Positions 1-5,485 of a DNA stretch of 8,952 nucleotides are shown here, piece by piece. Made by a program: the position numbers and the translations under genes. How positions within the stretch are numbered: the stretch's first letter is position 1; the number at the start of each line of letters is the position of its first letter. The notes below the pieces were generated by a model that was given only the letters and a program-made list of their open reading frames with translations, did not search any database and was not told the origin of the DNA. The stretch comes from an uncultured Actinomycetes bacterium (GTDB lineage: Bacteria > Actinomycetota > Acidimicrobiia > Acidimicrobiales > Acidimicrobilacustridaceae): NCBI GenBank assembly GCA_937927725.1, contig CALBSE010000019.1, positions 1 to 8,952 on the forward strand. The letters are read 5' to 3'.

Positions 1-137
1 AAATTGCCATTGTTCGCGAACAGGAAATCGCGCAAACGCGTGATCTTCGAACCCGAAGCGAAAACGATTCGATCGATGTTGTAACCACCCTGCCAAATGT
101 CATTGAACGCGGTCACGCTGTTCGGAATCGTCAACTG
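1..137 (-). repeat. Second copy of intragenic near-identical repeat (partner 742-878)
   Basis: Positions 1-137 match 742-878 with only two differences, at 56 and 102. The offset is 741 bp, exactly 247 codons, so both copies are read in the same frame of the repeat protein. The change at 56 alters a residue (Ser here, Pro in the partner) and the change at 102 is silent (Asn codon). The copy probably continues past the left edge. Confidence 0.95.
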
Positions 138-1148
138 CGGGATGTGAACACTGCTGAAGCCGCCCGACGTCACCGACGTGACCGGCAGACCCTCGATGGT
201 CGAGGGAATCGTGAGTGCAGCATCAGGACAACTCGGCGTGCAACCAGACACCGTGACCGCGCCATTACTAATCGTGTAACTCCAAGTAACCGTGACCCAA
301 TAGGCACTCAACGTCACCGGGCTTCCACCCATCGGATACGACGAACCATCGGCGTATGCAGCCGAACCATCACTCCAACCACCAAAGAGATAGCCGGACT
401 TCACCGGCTCGGTGCCGTTGCCAACAGTGAACGTCGTGTTCTGCGTTGTGTCGGCCTGCGTGGGAAGCGACGCGCCGCCCGGCATCGAACCACCATTGAG
501 GCTGTAGGTCACCGACGAAACCGCCGGCGGAGCAAACGTCTTCGTGACATTTCCGTCGAACGCGCTGGATGAAAGTGAGGTGACGCTCGCAGGAATCGTC
601 ACCGACGTGAACCGATTCGCGTTGAACGACTGGGCCTCGATCGAGGTGACAGTGCCGGGAATCGTGACCGAATCAAGACCAGCGTTATAGAACGTGTATT
701 GGCCAATTTCCTTGAGATGATCCGGCATCACGATCGACCGCAAATTGCCATTGTTCGCGAACAGGAAATCGCGCAAACGCGTGATCTTCGAACCCGGAGC
801 GAAAACGATTCGATCGATGTTGTAACCACCCTGCCAAATGTCGTTGAACGCGGTCACGCTGTTCGGAATCGTCAACTGAACAATGTGCTTGCCACTGAAA
901 CCGCCCGATGTCACCGATGTGACTGGGAGTCCCTCGAGCTCGGCAGGGATCGAGACGGACGCATCGACACACAACTCCGTACAACCAGTGACGGTGATGC
1001 TCGTTCCGTTACTGGTGTAGGTGAAGTAGCCCGAGGGGTCGGTCGAGTCGGCACCAGCGGTGCTGGCCGTCAGAACTGGAGACGCGAACGCGACCACCAA
1101 CAGGACAACGAGCGCGGTCAGAACTTTTCGGAGGCGAGTGGCCAACAT
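1..1148 (-). CDS. Secreted BspA-type leucine-rich repeat / InlB B-repeat surface protein, N-terminal part
   Basis: Translation of the minus strand from ATG at 1148 stays open to the left edge, giving 382 residues of a longer protein. Residues 1-33 form a signal peptide (basic LRKV start, long hydrophobic stretch, cleavage expected after STAGA). BspA-type leucine-rich repeats follow, with recurring VTIP/LTIP strands separated by turns (for example VTIPGTVTSI and VTIPASVTSL at about 160-191). Residues about 212-285 resemble the Listeria-Bacteroides (InlB B-repeat) domain, with YSLNGGSMPGG, GYLFGGWSDG and a terminal AYW. A second LRR module then begins near 288, so the protein is a tandem array with a 247-residue period. 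An AGAGGAA-like ribosome site lies about 7 bases upstream of the ATG. Family members are surface proteins used in adhesion or protein binding; the ligand here is unknown. Several plus-strand open frames over this stretch are antisense shadows. Confidence 0.88.
   Translation of the reverse strand, partial: MLATRLRKVLTALVVLLVVAFASPVLTASTAGADSTDPSGYFTYTSNGTSITVTGCTELCVDASVSIPAELEGLPVTSVTSGGFSGKHIVQLTIPNSVTAFNDIWQGGYNIDRIVFAPGSKITRLRDFLFANNGNLRSIVMPDHLKEIGQYTFYNAGLDSVTIPGTVTSIEAQSFNANRFTSVTIPASVTSLSSSAFDGNVTKTFAPPAVSSVTYSLNGGSMPGGASLPTQADTTQNTTFTVGNGTEPVKSGYLFGGWSDGSAAYADGSSYPMGGSPVTLSAYWVTVTWSYTISNGAVTVSGCTPSCPDAALTIPSTIEGLPVTSVTSGGFSSVHIPQLTIPNSVTAFNDIWQGGYNIDRIVFASGSKITRLRDFLFANNGN
742..878 (-). 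repeat. First copy of intragenic near-identical repeat (partner 1-137)
   Basis: This block is about 98.5% identical to 1-137. It encodes the LRR segment from about residue 91 (QLTIPNSVTAFNDIWQGG) to residue 135. The sequence on the N-terminal side (878-1040 versus 137-300) is much more diverged although the protein fold is kept, so similarity falls abruptly at 878/137. Confidence 0.95.
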
Positions 1149-1213
1149 CTGGAGATTCCTCTAACTCTTGAATTCACCGGGCAGACTGGTTTGAACAATT
1201 GACACCAATGGTG

Positions 1214-1243
1214 ACTATCGCGCCTTGACTTCGCTGGTGTCAA
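1214..1243 (-). promoter_or_regulatory. Candidate sigma70-type promoter for the repeat-protein gene
   Basis: Read on the minus strand, TTGACA (1243-1238) is followed after 18 bases by GATAGT (1219-1214). The -35 is a perfect consensus and the -10 matches 4 of 6. Transcription would start near 1207 and give a leader of about 60 bases carrying the AGAGGAA ribosome site. The -35 and part of the spacer lie inside the inverted repeat at 1222-1246. This is a prediction by eye only. Confidence 0.5.
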
Positions 1244-1246
1244 GGC
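1222..1246. promoter_or_regulatory. 8-bp inverted repeat, candidate operator between divergent genes
   Basis: GCCTTGAC (1222-1229) and GTCAAGGC (1239-1246) are perfect inverted arms separated by 9 bases. The element covers the -35 and spacer of the predicted minus-strand promoter and lies about 35 bases upstream of the -10-like box of tetR. A dyad between a TetR-family gene and a divergent neighbour is a common operator placement. That this TetR protein binds it is inference. A shorter 11-bp palindrome, CACCAATGGTG, lies next to it at 1203-1213. Confidence 0.45.
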
Positions 1247-1279
1247 ATATGTCCACCTCGCCCTGTGACTTGGGCCACC

Positions 1280-1285
1280 TAGAAT
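1280..1285 (+). promoter_or_regulatory. -10-like box close to the tetR start (near-leaderless)
   Basis: TAGAAT matches the -10 consensus at 5 of 6 positions and ends 10 bases before the tetR ATG, so transcription would begin within a few bases of the start codon. No Shine-Dalgarno sequence is visible before this ATG, which fits a leaderless transcript. No convincing -35 is present at the normal spacing. Confidence 0.35.
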
Positions 1286-1295
1286 CAGTTTTCCT

Positions 1296-1874
1296 ATGGG
1301 CCCTGCACCAAGAAAACGAGCACCACGTGTCTCGGCTGAGCAGGTCTCCGACCTTCTGATCGAGGCCGTCATCGACCTGGTTCTGACCACGCCAATCGAG
1401 GACATCACGACCCGCTCCATCGGCGAAAAGATCTCGATGGACCCTCAGGTCATCTTCCGAAATTTCGGTTCGCTCAACAACCTGTTCGTCGCCGTTTCGA
1501 AAGAGATGGGCGCTCGATTCTCCCCCGCAGTGACTGCGGACAACTTCATCGAACATCTGCCTGTACTGATCCCGCGGTTCAAGCTCCTCACCTATCTCCT
1601 GGGCAACGGTGTGCCCGGAGAGCAGCTGATGTTCGATGACGACGCGACCTTGAACGCCATCCGGTCGCAGACGGAAAGAAATGGCGTACCCACCCGCGTC
1701 GCCAACGCCATGGCCATTCTCAATATTTACGTACTTGAAGGTTTTCTGGCCTTCAACAGCATTCATCGATTCACGATGGAAGAAACTGTCGATGCTGCCC
1801 AGCTCTTGAGCGTGCTCACCGCGAATTTAGGAACCGTCGCAACGAACCTCGACTGGACCGACAACGACGACTAA
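1296..1874 (+). CDS. TetR/AcrR-family transcriptional regulator
   Basis: This 192-residue protein has the usual TetR length. After a basic start (GPAPRKRAPR), residues about 15-70 form the DNA-binding domain, with a helix-turn-helix at about 37-60: ITTRSIGEKISMDP followed by QVIFRNFGSLNNLF, which matches the family pattern (A)xxVxxxTxYxHFxxKxxL. The rest is a helical ligand-binding domain with no recognisable effector signature. Family members are dimeric and usually repress their own and adjacent genes until a small ligand binds. The gene is divergent from the repeat-protein gene and convergent with the flavin monooxygenase, with 31 bases between stop codons, so either could be a target. The inverted repeat upstream favours the repeat-protein gene. 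The start has no clear ribosome site and may be leaderless. Confidence 0.85.
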   Translation: MGPAPRKRAPRVSAEQVSDLLIEAVIDLVLTTPIEDITTRSIGEKISMDPQVIFRNFGSLNNLFVAVSKEMGARFSPAVTADNFIEHLPVLIPRFKLLTYLLGNGVPGEQLMFDDDATLNAIRSQTERNGVPTRVANAMAILNIYVLEGFLAFNSIHRFTMEETVDAAQLLSVLTANLGTVATNLDWTDNDD

Positions 1875-1905
1875 CTCGAAACGGCGAACCGCCCCAACAT
1901 GTTCG

Positions 1906-3075
1906 TCACAGACCGCGATTGGTTTCCGCAAGACCCAGTTTCACCTGTGCGGAATCGATATAGGTCTTCTCGCTGATGAACGCGTGTTGGGTGCCGGTGT
2001 AGATGTCGCGGAATGCTCGTTCGAGACGGCTTCCTTCGCGAATCGCGGTTGTGCCCGCAGCAAGATGGGCCCACTGCGCGACCTCACGGCTTGCTTCCGT
2101 GGCATACGTCGCCGCAATGCGCATGTCGGCGCGCATGTCGACAGTGAGTTCGCCGCCATCGGCCACGACCTGTTCGGCTGCAGTGTAGGTGTCGACAACG
2201 AGCTGGCGTGCTGCACGCCACATGCCGAGGTGATGCGCGTAACCGCGCTGGAACGTCGTCTTGTGAACGAGTGTTTCCATATCGCCCATGCGGGCTTTCA
2301 CCTTGGCGAGTTCAGCAACGTCGTCGATCATGCTCTTGGCAACACCGAGCGCCCACGCTGCGTGACCAGCAGCAGTTATTGCCATGAGACCCATCTTGAA
2401 AGTGGGTGAACTTCCACGATTCGGCGTGCGCTCAAAAAGTTCGAACACGCGATGCTCAGGAACAAACAGGTCGGCAACGTTGTAATCAAACGAACCGGTT
2501 CCCTTCAGACCTTGCACATGCCAACCATCAGTGAAGTTGATGTCGTCACGATGAATGACCGCCGCCATCAACATGATTTCGCCGTTGGCATCAAACATGA
2601 AGTTGCCATCGTCAATGGGAAGGAATCCCGCACAAACAAACTCGGAATGTCCGGTTCCGGACCCGAAGTTCCAGGCGCCGCTGATCTTGTAGCCACGTTC
2701 GACTTTTTGACCTTGACCGTTTGGCGCGAATTGACCACCCATCGTGACGCGCTCGGCGCTACCGAACGTTTCGGCAAAACCTGAATCGGGAAGATACGCC
2801 GCAACCGCTGCAGCCGAGGGAAGATTCGCAATGCCGATCCAACCGAACGAACCATCGAGTTCGGCCATTGCTTGCCAGGTGTCGATCATGTCGGCGAACG
2901 AAGGTTCCGAACCGCCAGCCTCGGCCGGGTTCAGATAGGACATGAGCCCGCACTCCCACATCGCGTCGACGATGGCCGGGGTCATAGTGCGATTTGCCTC
3001 ACAGGCTGGGGCCTCGGCGAGTACGAGCTCGGCCATGGCGTCGACGAGGGAAGTGCCTGAATCAATCAAAGTCAT
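1906..3075 (-). CDS. Acyl-CoA dehydrogenase-fold flavin-dependent monooxygenase (group D, HsaA/DszC-like)
   Basis: The 389-residue product has the full acyl-CoA dehydrogenase fold. An N-terminal helical region contains WECGLMSYLNPAEAGG (40-55). The middle beta domain has ISGAWNFGSGTGHSEF (131-146) and the WHVQGLKGTGSFDYNV segment (185-200). The C-terminal helical domain ends with the family pattern GSRLERAFRDIYTGTQHAFI (348-367), as in the acyl-CoA dehydrogenase type 2 C-terminal domain. This subgroup includes HsaA and DszC, which hydroxylate or oxygenate substrates using reduced flavin from a separate reductase. A true dehydrogenase role is less likely but not excluded, and the substrate cannot be read from sequence. 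An upstream GTG at 3096 would add seven residues. ATG 3075 is preferred because a promoter-like pair ends just before it. Confidence 0.82.
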   Translation of the reverse strand: MTLIDSGTSLVDAMAELVLAEAPACEANRTMTPAIVDAMWECGLMSYLNPAEAGGSEPSFADMIDTWQAMAELDGSFGWIGIANLPSAAAVAAYLPDSGFAETFGSAERVTMGGQFAPNGQGQKVERGYKISGAWNFGSGTGHSEFVCAGFLPIDDGNFMFDANGEIMLMAAVIHRDDINFTDGWHVQGLKGTGSFDYNVADLFVPEHRVFELFERTPNRGSSPTFKMGLMAITAAGHAAWALGVAKSMIDDVAELAKVKARMGDMETLVHKTTFQRGYAHHLGMWRAARQLVVDTYTAAEQVVADGGELTVDMRADMRIAATYATEASREVAQWAHLAAGTTAIREGSRLERAFRDIYTGTQHAFISEKTYIDSAQVKLGLAETNRGL

Positions 3076-3081
3076 GGCCGC

Positions 3082-3109
3082 AATGTAGGCCGTCACCCAT
3101 TCCGATCAA
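3082..3109 (-). promoter_or_regulatory. Candidate promoter of the flavin monooxygenase gene
   Basis: On the minus strand TTGATC (3109-3104) and TACATT (3087-3082) are separated by 16 bases; each matches the sigma70 consensus at 4 of 6. Transcription would start almost at ATG 3075, predicting a leaderless message and explaining the missing ribosome site. If correct, GTG 3096 lies inside the promoter and cannot be the start. Confidence 0.4.
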
Positions 3110-3180
3110 GCACCGAGAGACTCTGGACCGTCGGGGTGCCGAAGATTCGCCCCCGGATTGCCTTTGGCGTCGCTGGCCTC

Positions 3181-3208
3181 TCATCCGAAACGGCCCTCAG
3201 TTTCGGAG
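3181..3208 (+). promoter_or_regulatory. SigK-like ECF promoter of the sigma factor gene (autoregulation)
   Basis: TCATCCG (3181-3187), ten bases, then CAGTTTCGGAG (3198-3208). The same two blocks at the same spacing occur upstream of the fasciclin gene at 4704-4731, with one mismatch in 18 conserved positions. Taking TCATCC as -35 and TCGGAG (3203-3208) as -10 gives a 16-base spacer. The -35 agrees with the mycobacterial SigK -35 (CCATCC, from memory) and the -10 partly resembles its CCGAAT box. The predicted transcription start falls about at GTG 3216. Confidence 0.68.
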
Positions 3209-3234
3209 AACATCTGTGACCATCACCGAAACTG
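3185..3234 (+). repeat. Three alternating CCGAAAC/GTTTCGG arms over the sigma gene start
   Basis: CCGAAAC (3185-3191), GTTTCGG (3200-3206) and CCGAAAC (3226-3232) allow two mutually exclusive pairings around the central arm. The second pairing extends to nine perfect base pairs, CAGTTTCGG with CCGAAACTG (3198-3206 with 3226-3234), around a 19-base loop. The central arm overlaps the predicted -10. It could be an operator or a structure at the start of the message; it could also be chance. Confidence 0.45.
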
Positions 3235-3926
3235 CCCAACGTTCCCGCACGGTGAACCTCCAGCGGGTTCGCGCCCCGATGCCTCACCACCCAGGATCTG
3301 TGCCACCGTTTGCTTCAGGATCCATGGACATTTCTTCCGAACCTCCCACCTCAGCGCCAAGCGGGACTTTGCCCGACGACGCCTCCGATATCGACGGCGT
3401 AATTCGGCGAGATCAGTCAGCGCTTGCGCGGATTTATGGCCGGCTCGGTGGGGTCGTCTATGGCATGTGCCGGCAAGTGCTGCACGACGATGGTCTCGCC
3501 CAGGATGTCGCTCAAGAGATCTTTTTACGTTTGTGGAACGAACCCAAACGATTCGACGCACAACGAGGATCGTTACGGTCCTTTCTTCTTCGCGAAGCCC
3601 GCAGCCGCTCCATCGAGAAAGTCCGATCGGAAGAAGCTCGCACCCAACGGGAAACGCGCTCTGAGTTACGCGAACGGCCCATTGCGCCGAACGCAGAACG
3701 AGACGCTCTTCAGTCTTTGACTTCGAATGCCGTCCGCACCGCCCTTCTTCAGCTCCCTCAAGATGAACGATCGGCCATTGTGTTGGCGTATTACGGCGGC
3801 CATTCGTATCGTGACGTTGCTAGTGCCCTCGCAACACCCGAGGGAACGGTCAAGAGCCGAATTCGTTCGGGCCTCTCGAAACTTTCCTCACTACTAACTA
3901 CCGACGGATTGGAGGTCGAGCTATGA
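3216..3926 (+). CDS. sigK: ECF RNA polymerase sigma factor, SigK-like
   Basis: From GTG 3216 the product has 236 residues. Region 2 spans about residues 66-140, with VYGMCRQVLHDDGLAQDVAQ leading into EIFLRLWNEP, then KRFDAQRGSLRSFLLREARS, the core-binding and -10-recognition segment of SigK/SigL-type ECF factors. Region 4 spans about 166-226 with LPQDERSAIVLAYYGGHSYR and the helix-turn-helix VASALATPEGTVKSRIRSGL for -35 recognition. SigK identity rests on the adjoining RskA gene (ATGA overlap) and the nearby fasciclin gene. The first 60 residues are Pro/Ser-rich and unlike other sigma factors, so the start could be ATG 3279 or ATG 3324 (MDISSEPP, 201 residues, nearer the usual length). GTG 3216 is chosen because GGAG sits 7 bases before it and the predicted transcription start falls there. 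A longer open frame upstream to 2994 overlaps the monooxygenase gene and is not real. Confidence 0.88.
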   Translation: MTITETAQRSRTVNLQRVRAPMPHHPGSVPPFASGSMDISSEPPTSAPSGTLPDDASDIDGVIRRDQSALARIYGRLGGVVYGMCRQVLHDDGLAQDVAQEIFLRLWNEPKRFDAQRGSLRSFLLREARSRSIEKVRSEEARTQRETRSELRERPIAPNAERDALQSLTSNAVRTALLQLPQDERSAIVLAYYGGHSYRDVASALATPEGTVKSRIRSGLSKLSSLLTTDGLEVEL

Positions 3927-4681
3927 CACCTGAAGATCAAAAGCAACCAGAAGATGCGGCGCGTGAACTGCTCGGCGCCTATGCACTTGATGCGGTCGAT
4001 GACGTCGAGCGCCGTCGGGTCGACCGACTCCTTGCGAACGATGCTTCTGCTCAAACCGAACTCGAAAAGTTTGAAGGTGTCGTTGATGCACTTGGCGACG
4101 CCGTAGAGGTCGATCCTCCTGCGAGTCTTTGGGCGTCAATCCAAGACGCCATCGACGTGGAAGGCGCTGGCAATAAGGCATCGCAATCACTCCCGCCAAA
4201 AACAACTTCTTCCTCGAGAAAGCACTTGACCTTCCGCACACCCGTTCTCGCTGCGGCCGCGGTGCTTGCAGTATTCGTGATCGGTAGCGCAATTTTCGTG
4301 AGTGTTCGGAAGGAAAAGAACGTTCCTGACAGCATCGCCGCGATGACAACGATGGCGAACGATGCCGCATCTAAACCTGGTTCGCGGACGGGCGTTCTTT
4401 CGGATCCTCGGCAGACAATGAATGTGAAGGTCGTCGTCGACGCACAAGGACATGGCTTCTTGATGACCGACCAGCTTCCGGCACTCCCTCAGGACGAGAC
4501 CTACCAACTGTGGGCTGCCAACAACGGAACCATGATTTCACTTGGAATGTTGGGATCAGATCCCCAGATGTCGTTGGTCTCAATTGATGCGTCAGTCACT
4601 GAACTTGCCCTCACTCGTGAACCCATGAGCGGGAGTGTCTCCCCGACGCATAACCCAATGGCCACGGGTTCTCTCGCGTAA
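3923..4681 (+). CDS. rskA: Anti-sigma-K factor RskA-like membrane protein
   Basis: The 252-residue product starts at ATG 3923, overlapping the sigma stop codon (ATGA), with a strong GGAGG at 3911-3915. Residues about 12-60 form the cytoplasmic anti-sigma domain (LLGAYALDAVDDVERRRVDR). No cysteine occurs in the protein, so the zinc HxxxCxxC form is absent. A Ser/Thr linker precedes one transmembrane helix at about 107-128. The extracytoplasmic RskA domain covers about 165-252 and shows the family hallmarks YQLWAANNG (194-202) and TREPMSGSVSPTH (231-243). In mycobacteria RskA holds SigK at the membrane until regulated proteolysis releases it. The same membrane-anchored inhibition is inferred here from domain order and overlap. 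No terminator is visible after it, so read-through into the fasciclin gene is possible. Confidence 0.92.
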   Translation: MTPEDQKQPEDAARELLGAYALDAVDDVERRRVDRLLANDASAQTELEKFEGVVDALGDAVEVDPPASLWASIQDAIDVEGAGNKASQSLPPKTTSSSRKHLTFRTPVLAAAAVLAVFVIGSAIFVSVRKEKNVPDSIAAMTTMANDAASKPGSRTGVLSDPRQTMNVKVVVDAQGHGFLMTDQLPALPQDETYQLWAANNGTMISLGMLGSDPQMSLVSIDASVTELALTREPMSGSVSPTHNPMATGSLA

Positions 4682-4703
4682 TTAAAAAATTCTTTCCGAT
4701 TGG

Positions 4704-4731
4704 TCATCCGGTTTTCGTGACAGCTTCGGAG
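4704..4731 (+). promoter_or_regulatory. SigK-like ECF promoter of the fasciclin gene
   Basis: TCATCCG (4704-4710), ten bases, then CAGCTTCGGAG (4721-4731), matching the element before the sigma gene in both blocks and in spacing while the 10-base spacer differs. As -35 TCATCC and -10 TCGGAG, transcription would start near 4738 and leave a leader of about 47 bases with a good ribosome site. Confidence 0.68.
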
Positions 4732-4773
4732 TAAGGGAGACGTACCTCATGTGCGAACTGCACACCCCTTACT
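4730..4773 (+). repeat. 8-bp inverted repeat in the fasciclin leader region
   Basis: AGTAAGGG (4730-4737) and CCCTTACT (4766-4773) are perfect inverted arms with a 28-base loop, the second arm ending one base before the AGGAG ribosome site (4775-4779). If transcription starts near 4738 the left arm would not be in the SigK-driven transcript, but it would be in read-through transcripts from rskA. The role is unproven. Confidence 0.35.
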
Positions 4774-4784
4774 TAGGAGTTCAC

Positions 4785-5339
4785 ATGCCATCACGATCCA
4801 TCAAAATCATCGGAAGTTTGATTGTTGCCGCATCACTCACACTCGGCGCCGTTGCTTGCAGCAGCGATTCAAAGTCGAGTTCCTCGAGCACTACCGCAAA
4901 AGCGAATACGTCAACCACGATGCCGGCGAATGCGCAGACCATCGTTGACATCGCCGCAGGAAACGCTGACTTCTCAACCCTCGTCGGAGCGGTCAAGAGC
5001 GCCGGTCTTGTTGAGACGCTGTCAGGCAAAGGCCCGTTTACGGTGTTCGCACCTACCAATGAAGCATTCGCCAAACTTCCTCCCGGAACACTTGCTTCGC
5101 TTACGCCCGAGCAGCTCAAGTCCATCCTCACCTACCACGTTGTCGCAGGTGACCTTCTCGCCAAGGACGTGAAGCCAGGCAAGGTCAAGACCGTGAATGG
5201 CGAAGAACTCACGATCAACGTGCAGGACGGCAAGGTCACGATCACTGACGCAAAGGGCAACACCGTCAACATCGTGAAGACCGACATCGTCGGAAGCAAC
5301 GGTGTCATTCATGTCATCGATGGCGTCTTGATGCCCTAA
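4785..5339 (+). CDS. Fasciclin (FAS1) domain lipoprotein, MPT70/MPT83-like
   Basis: From ATG 4785 the product has 184 residues. Residues 1-25 are a lipoprotein signal peptide ending GAVAC with Cys25 as the predicted lipidated residue, followed by a low-complexity Ser/Thr linker to about residue 48. One FAS1 domain fills the rest, with the conserved FTVFAPTNEAFAKLP motif, the YHVV motif and the terminal IVGSNGVIHVIDGVLMP. FAS1 domains act in cell-surface adhesion; MPT83 of mycobacteria is likewise a FAS1 lipoprotein under SigK control. The start is set by AGGAG at 4775-4779, five bases upstream. ATG 4749 is in frame with a GGGAG before it and would add 12 residues in front of the signal peptide, which is less likely. 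The preceding SigK-like promoter and the following terminator make it an independent unit that may also receive read-through from rskA. Confidence 0.93.
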   Translation: MPSRSIKIIGSLIVAASLTLGAVACSSDSKSSSSSTTAKANTSTTMPANAQTIVDIAAGNADFSTLVGAVKSAGLVETLSGKGPFTVFAPTNEAFAKLPPGTLASLTPEQLKSILTYHVVAGDLLAKDVKPGKVKTVNGEELTINVQDGKVTITDAKGNTVNIVKTDIVGSNGVIHVIDGVLMP

Positions 5340-5354
5340 CGCTTGGCTCGCATG

Positions 5355-5397
5355 ACGAAAGGAGGGTCCGGAGAATCCGGACCCTCCTTTCGTTTTT
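5355..5397 (+). terminator. Strong intrinsic terminator after the fasciclin gene
   Basis: The perfect stem CGAAAGGAGGGTCCGG (5356-5371) pairs with CCGGACCCTCCTTTCG (5377-5392) around the loop AGAAT, followed by five T residues (5393-5397). An additional A-T pair can extend the stem to 17. It begins 16 bases after the stop codon and closes the SigK-RskA-fasciclin module. Confidence 0.95.
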
Positions 5398-5462
5398 GCG
5401 GAATGCAGCCTGCCCATGACGCAACTTCAACAAACTTCGTAGGTTTCGCAGAATTTCCGGCC

Positions 5463-5485
5463 CGTTGCAATGGCACACTGCAACG
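5463..5485. promoter_or_regulatory. 7-bp inverted repeat abutting the flavin reductase start
   Basis: CGTTGCA (5463-5469) and TGCAACG (5479-5485) are perfect inverted arms with a 9-base spacer, ending at the base before ATG 5486. No Shine-Dalgarno sequence is visible in this stretch. The dyad could be an operator or a hairpin that hinders initiation. No clear promoter was found between the upstream terminator and this gene. Confidence 0.35.

Noticed and set aside
1..878. Direct repeats as a CRISPR array or mobile element
   Set aside because: There are only two copies 741 bp apart, in frame within one open protein-coding frame, with no terminal inverted repeats or transposase.
144..1202. Plus-strand open frames of 142 and 167 residues
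   Set aside because: They are Arg-rich antisense shadows of the repeat protein, whose minus-strand frame shows a signal peptide and clear LRR and B-repeat motifs.
1225..1253. TTGACT at 1225-1230 with TATGTC 17 bases downstream as a tetR promoter
   Set aside because: The -10 matches only half the consensus, whereas TAGAAT at 1280-1285 is closer to the start and a better match. TTGACT is better explained as part of the inverted repeat.
1457..1468. 12-bp palindrome CCGAAATTTCGG
   Set aside because: It lies inside the tetR helix-turn-helix coding region (RNFG codons) and resembles the sigma-region arms only loosely, so chance is the simpler explanation.
1883..1893. Short hairpin GGCG-AAC-CGCC between tetR and the monooxygenase
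   Set aside because: A four-base stem without a T-tract is too weak to call a terminator.
2994..3215. N-terminal extension of the sigma factor frame upstream to ATG 2994
   Set aside because: It overlaps the oppositely oriented monooxygenase coding region and its promoter, the translation is Arg/Pro-rich antisense-like sequence, and the SigK-like promoter lies inside it.
4749..4784. ATG 4749 as the fasciclin start
   Set aside because: It would place 12 polar residues ahead of a complete lipoprotein signal peptide, while ATG 4785 has AGGAG at ideal spacing. A GGGAG before 4749 keeps it possible.
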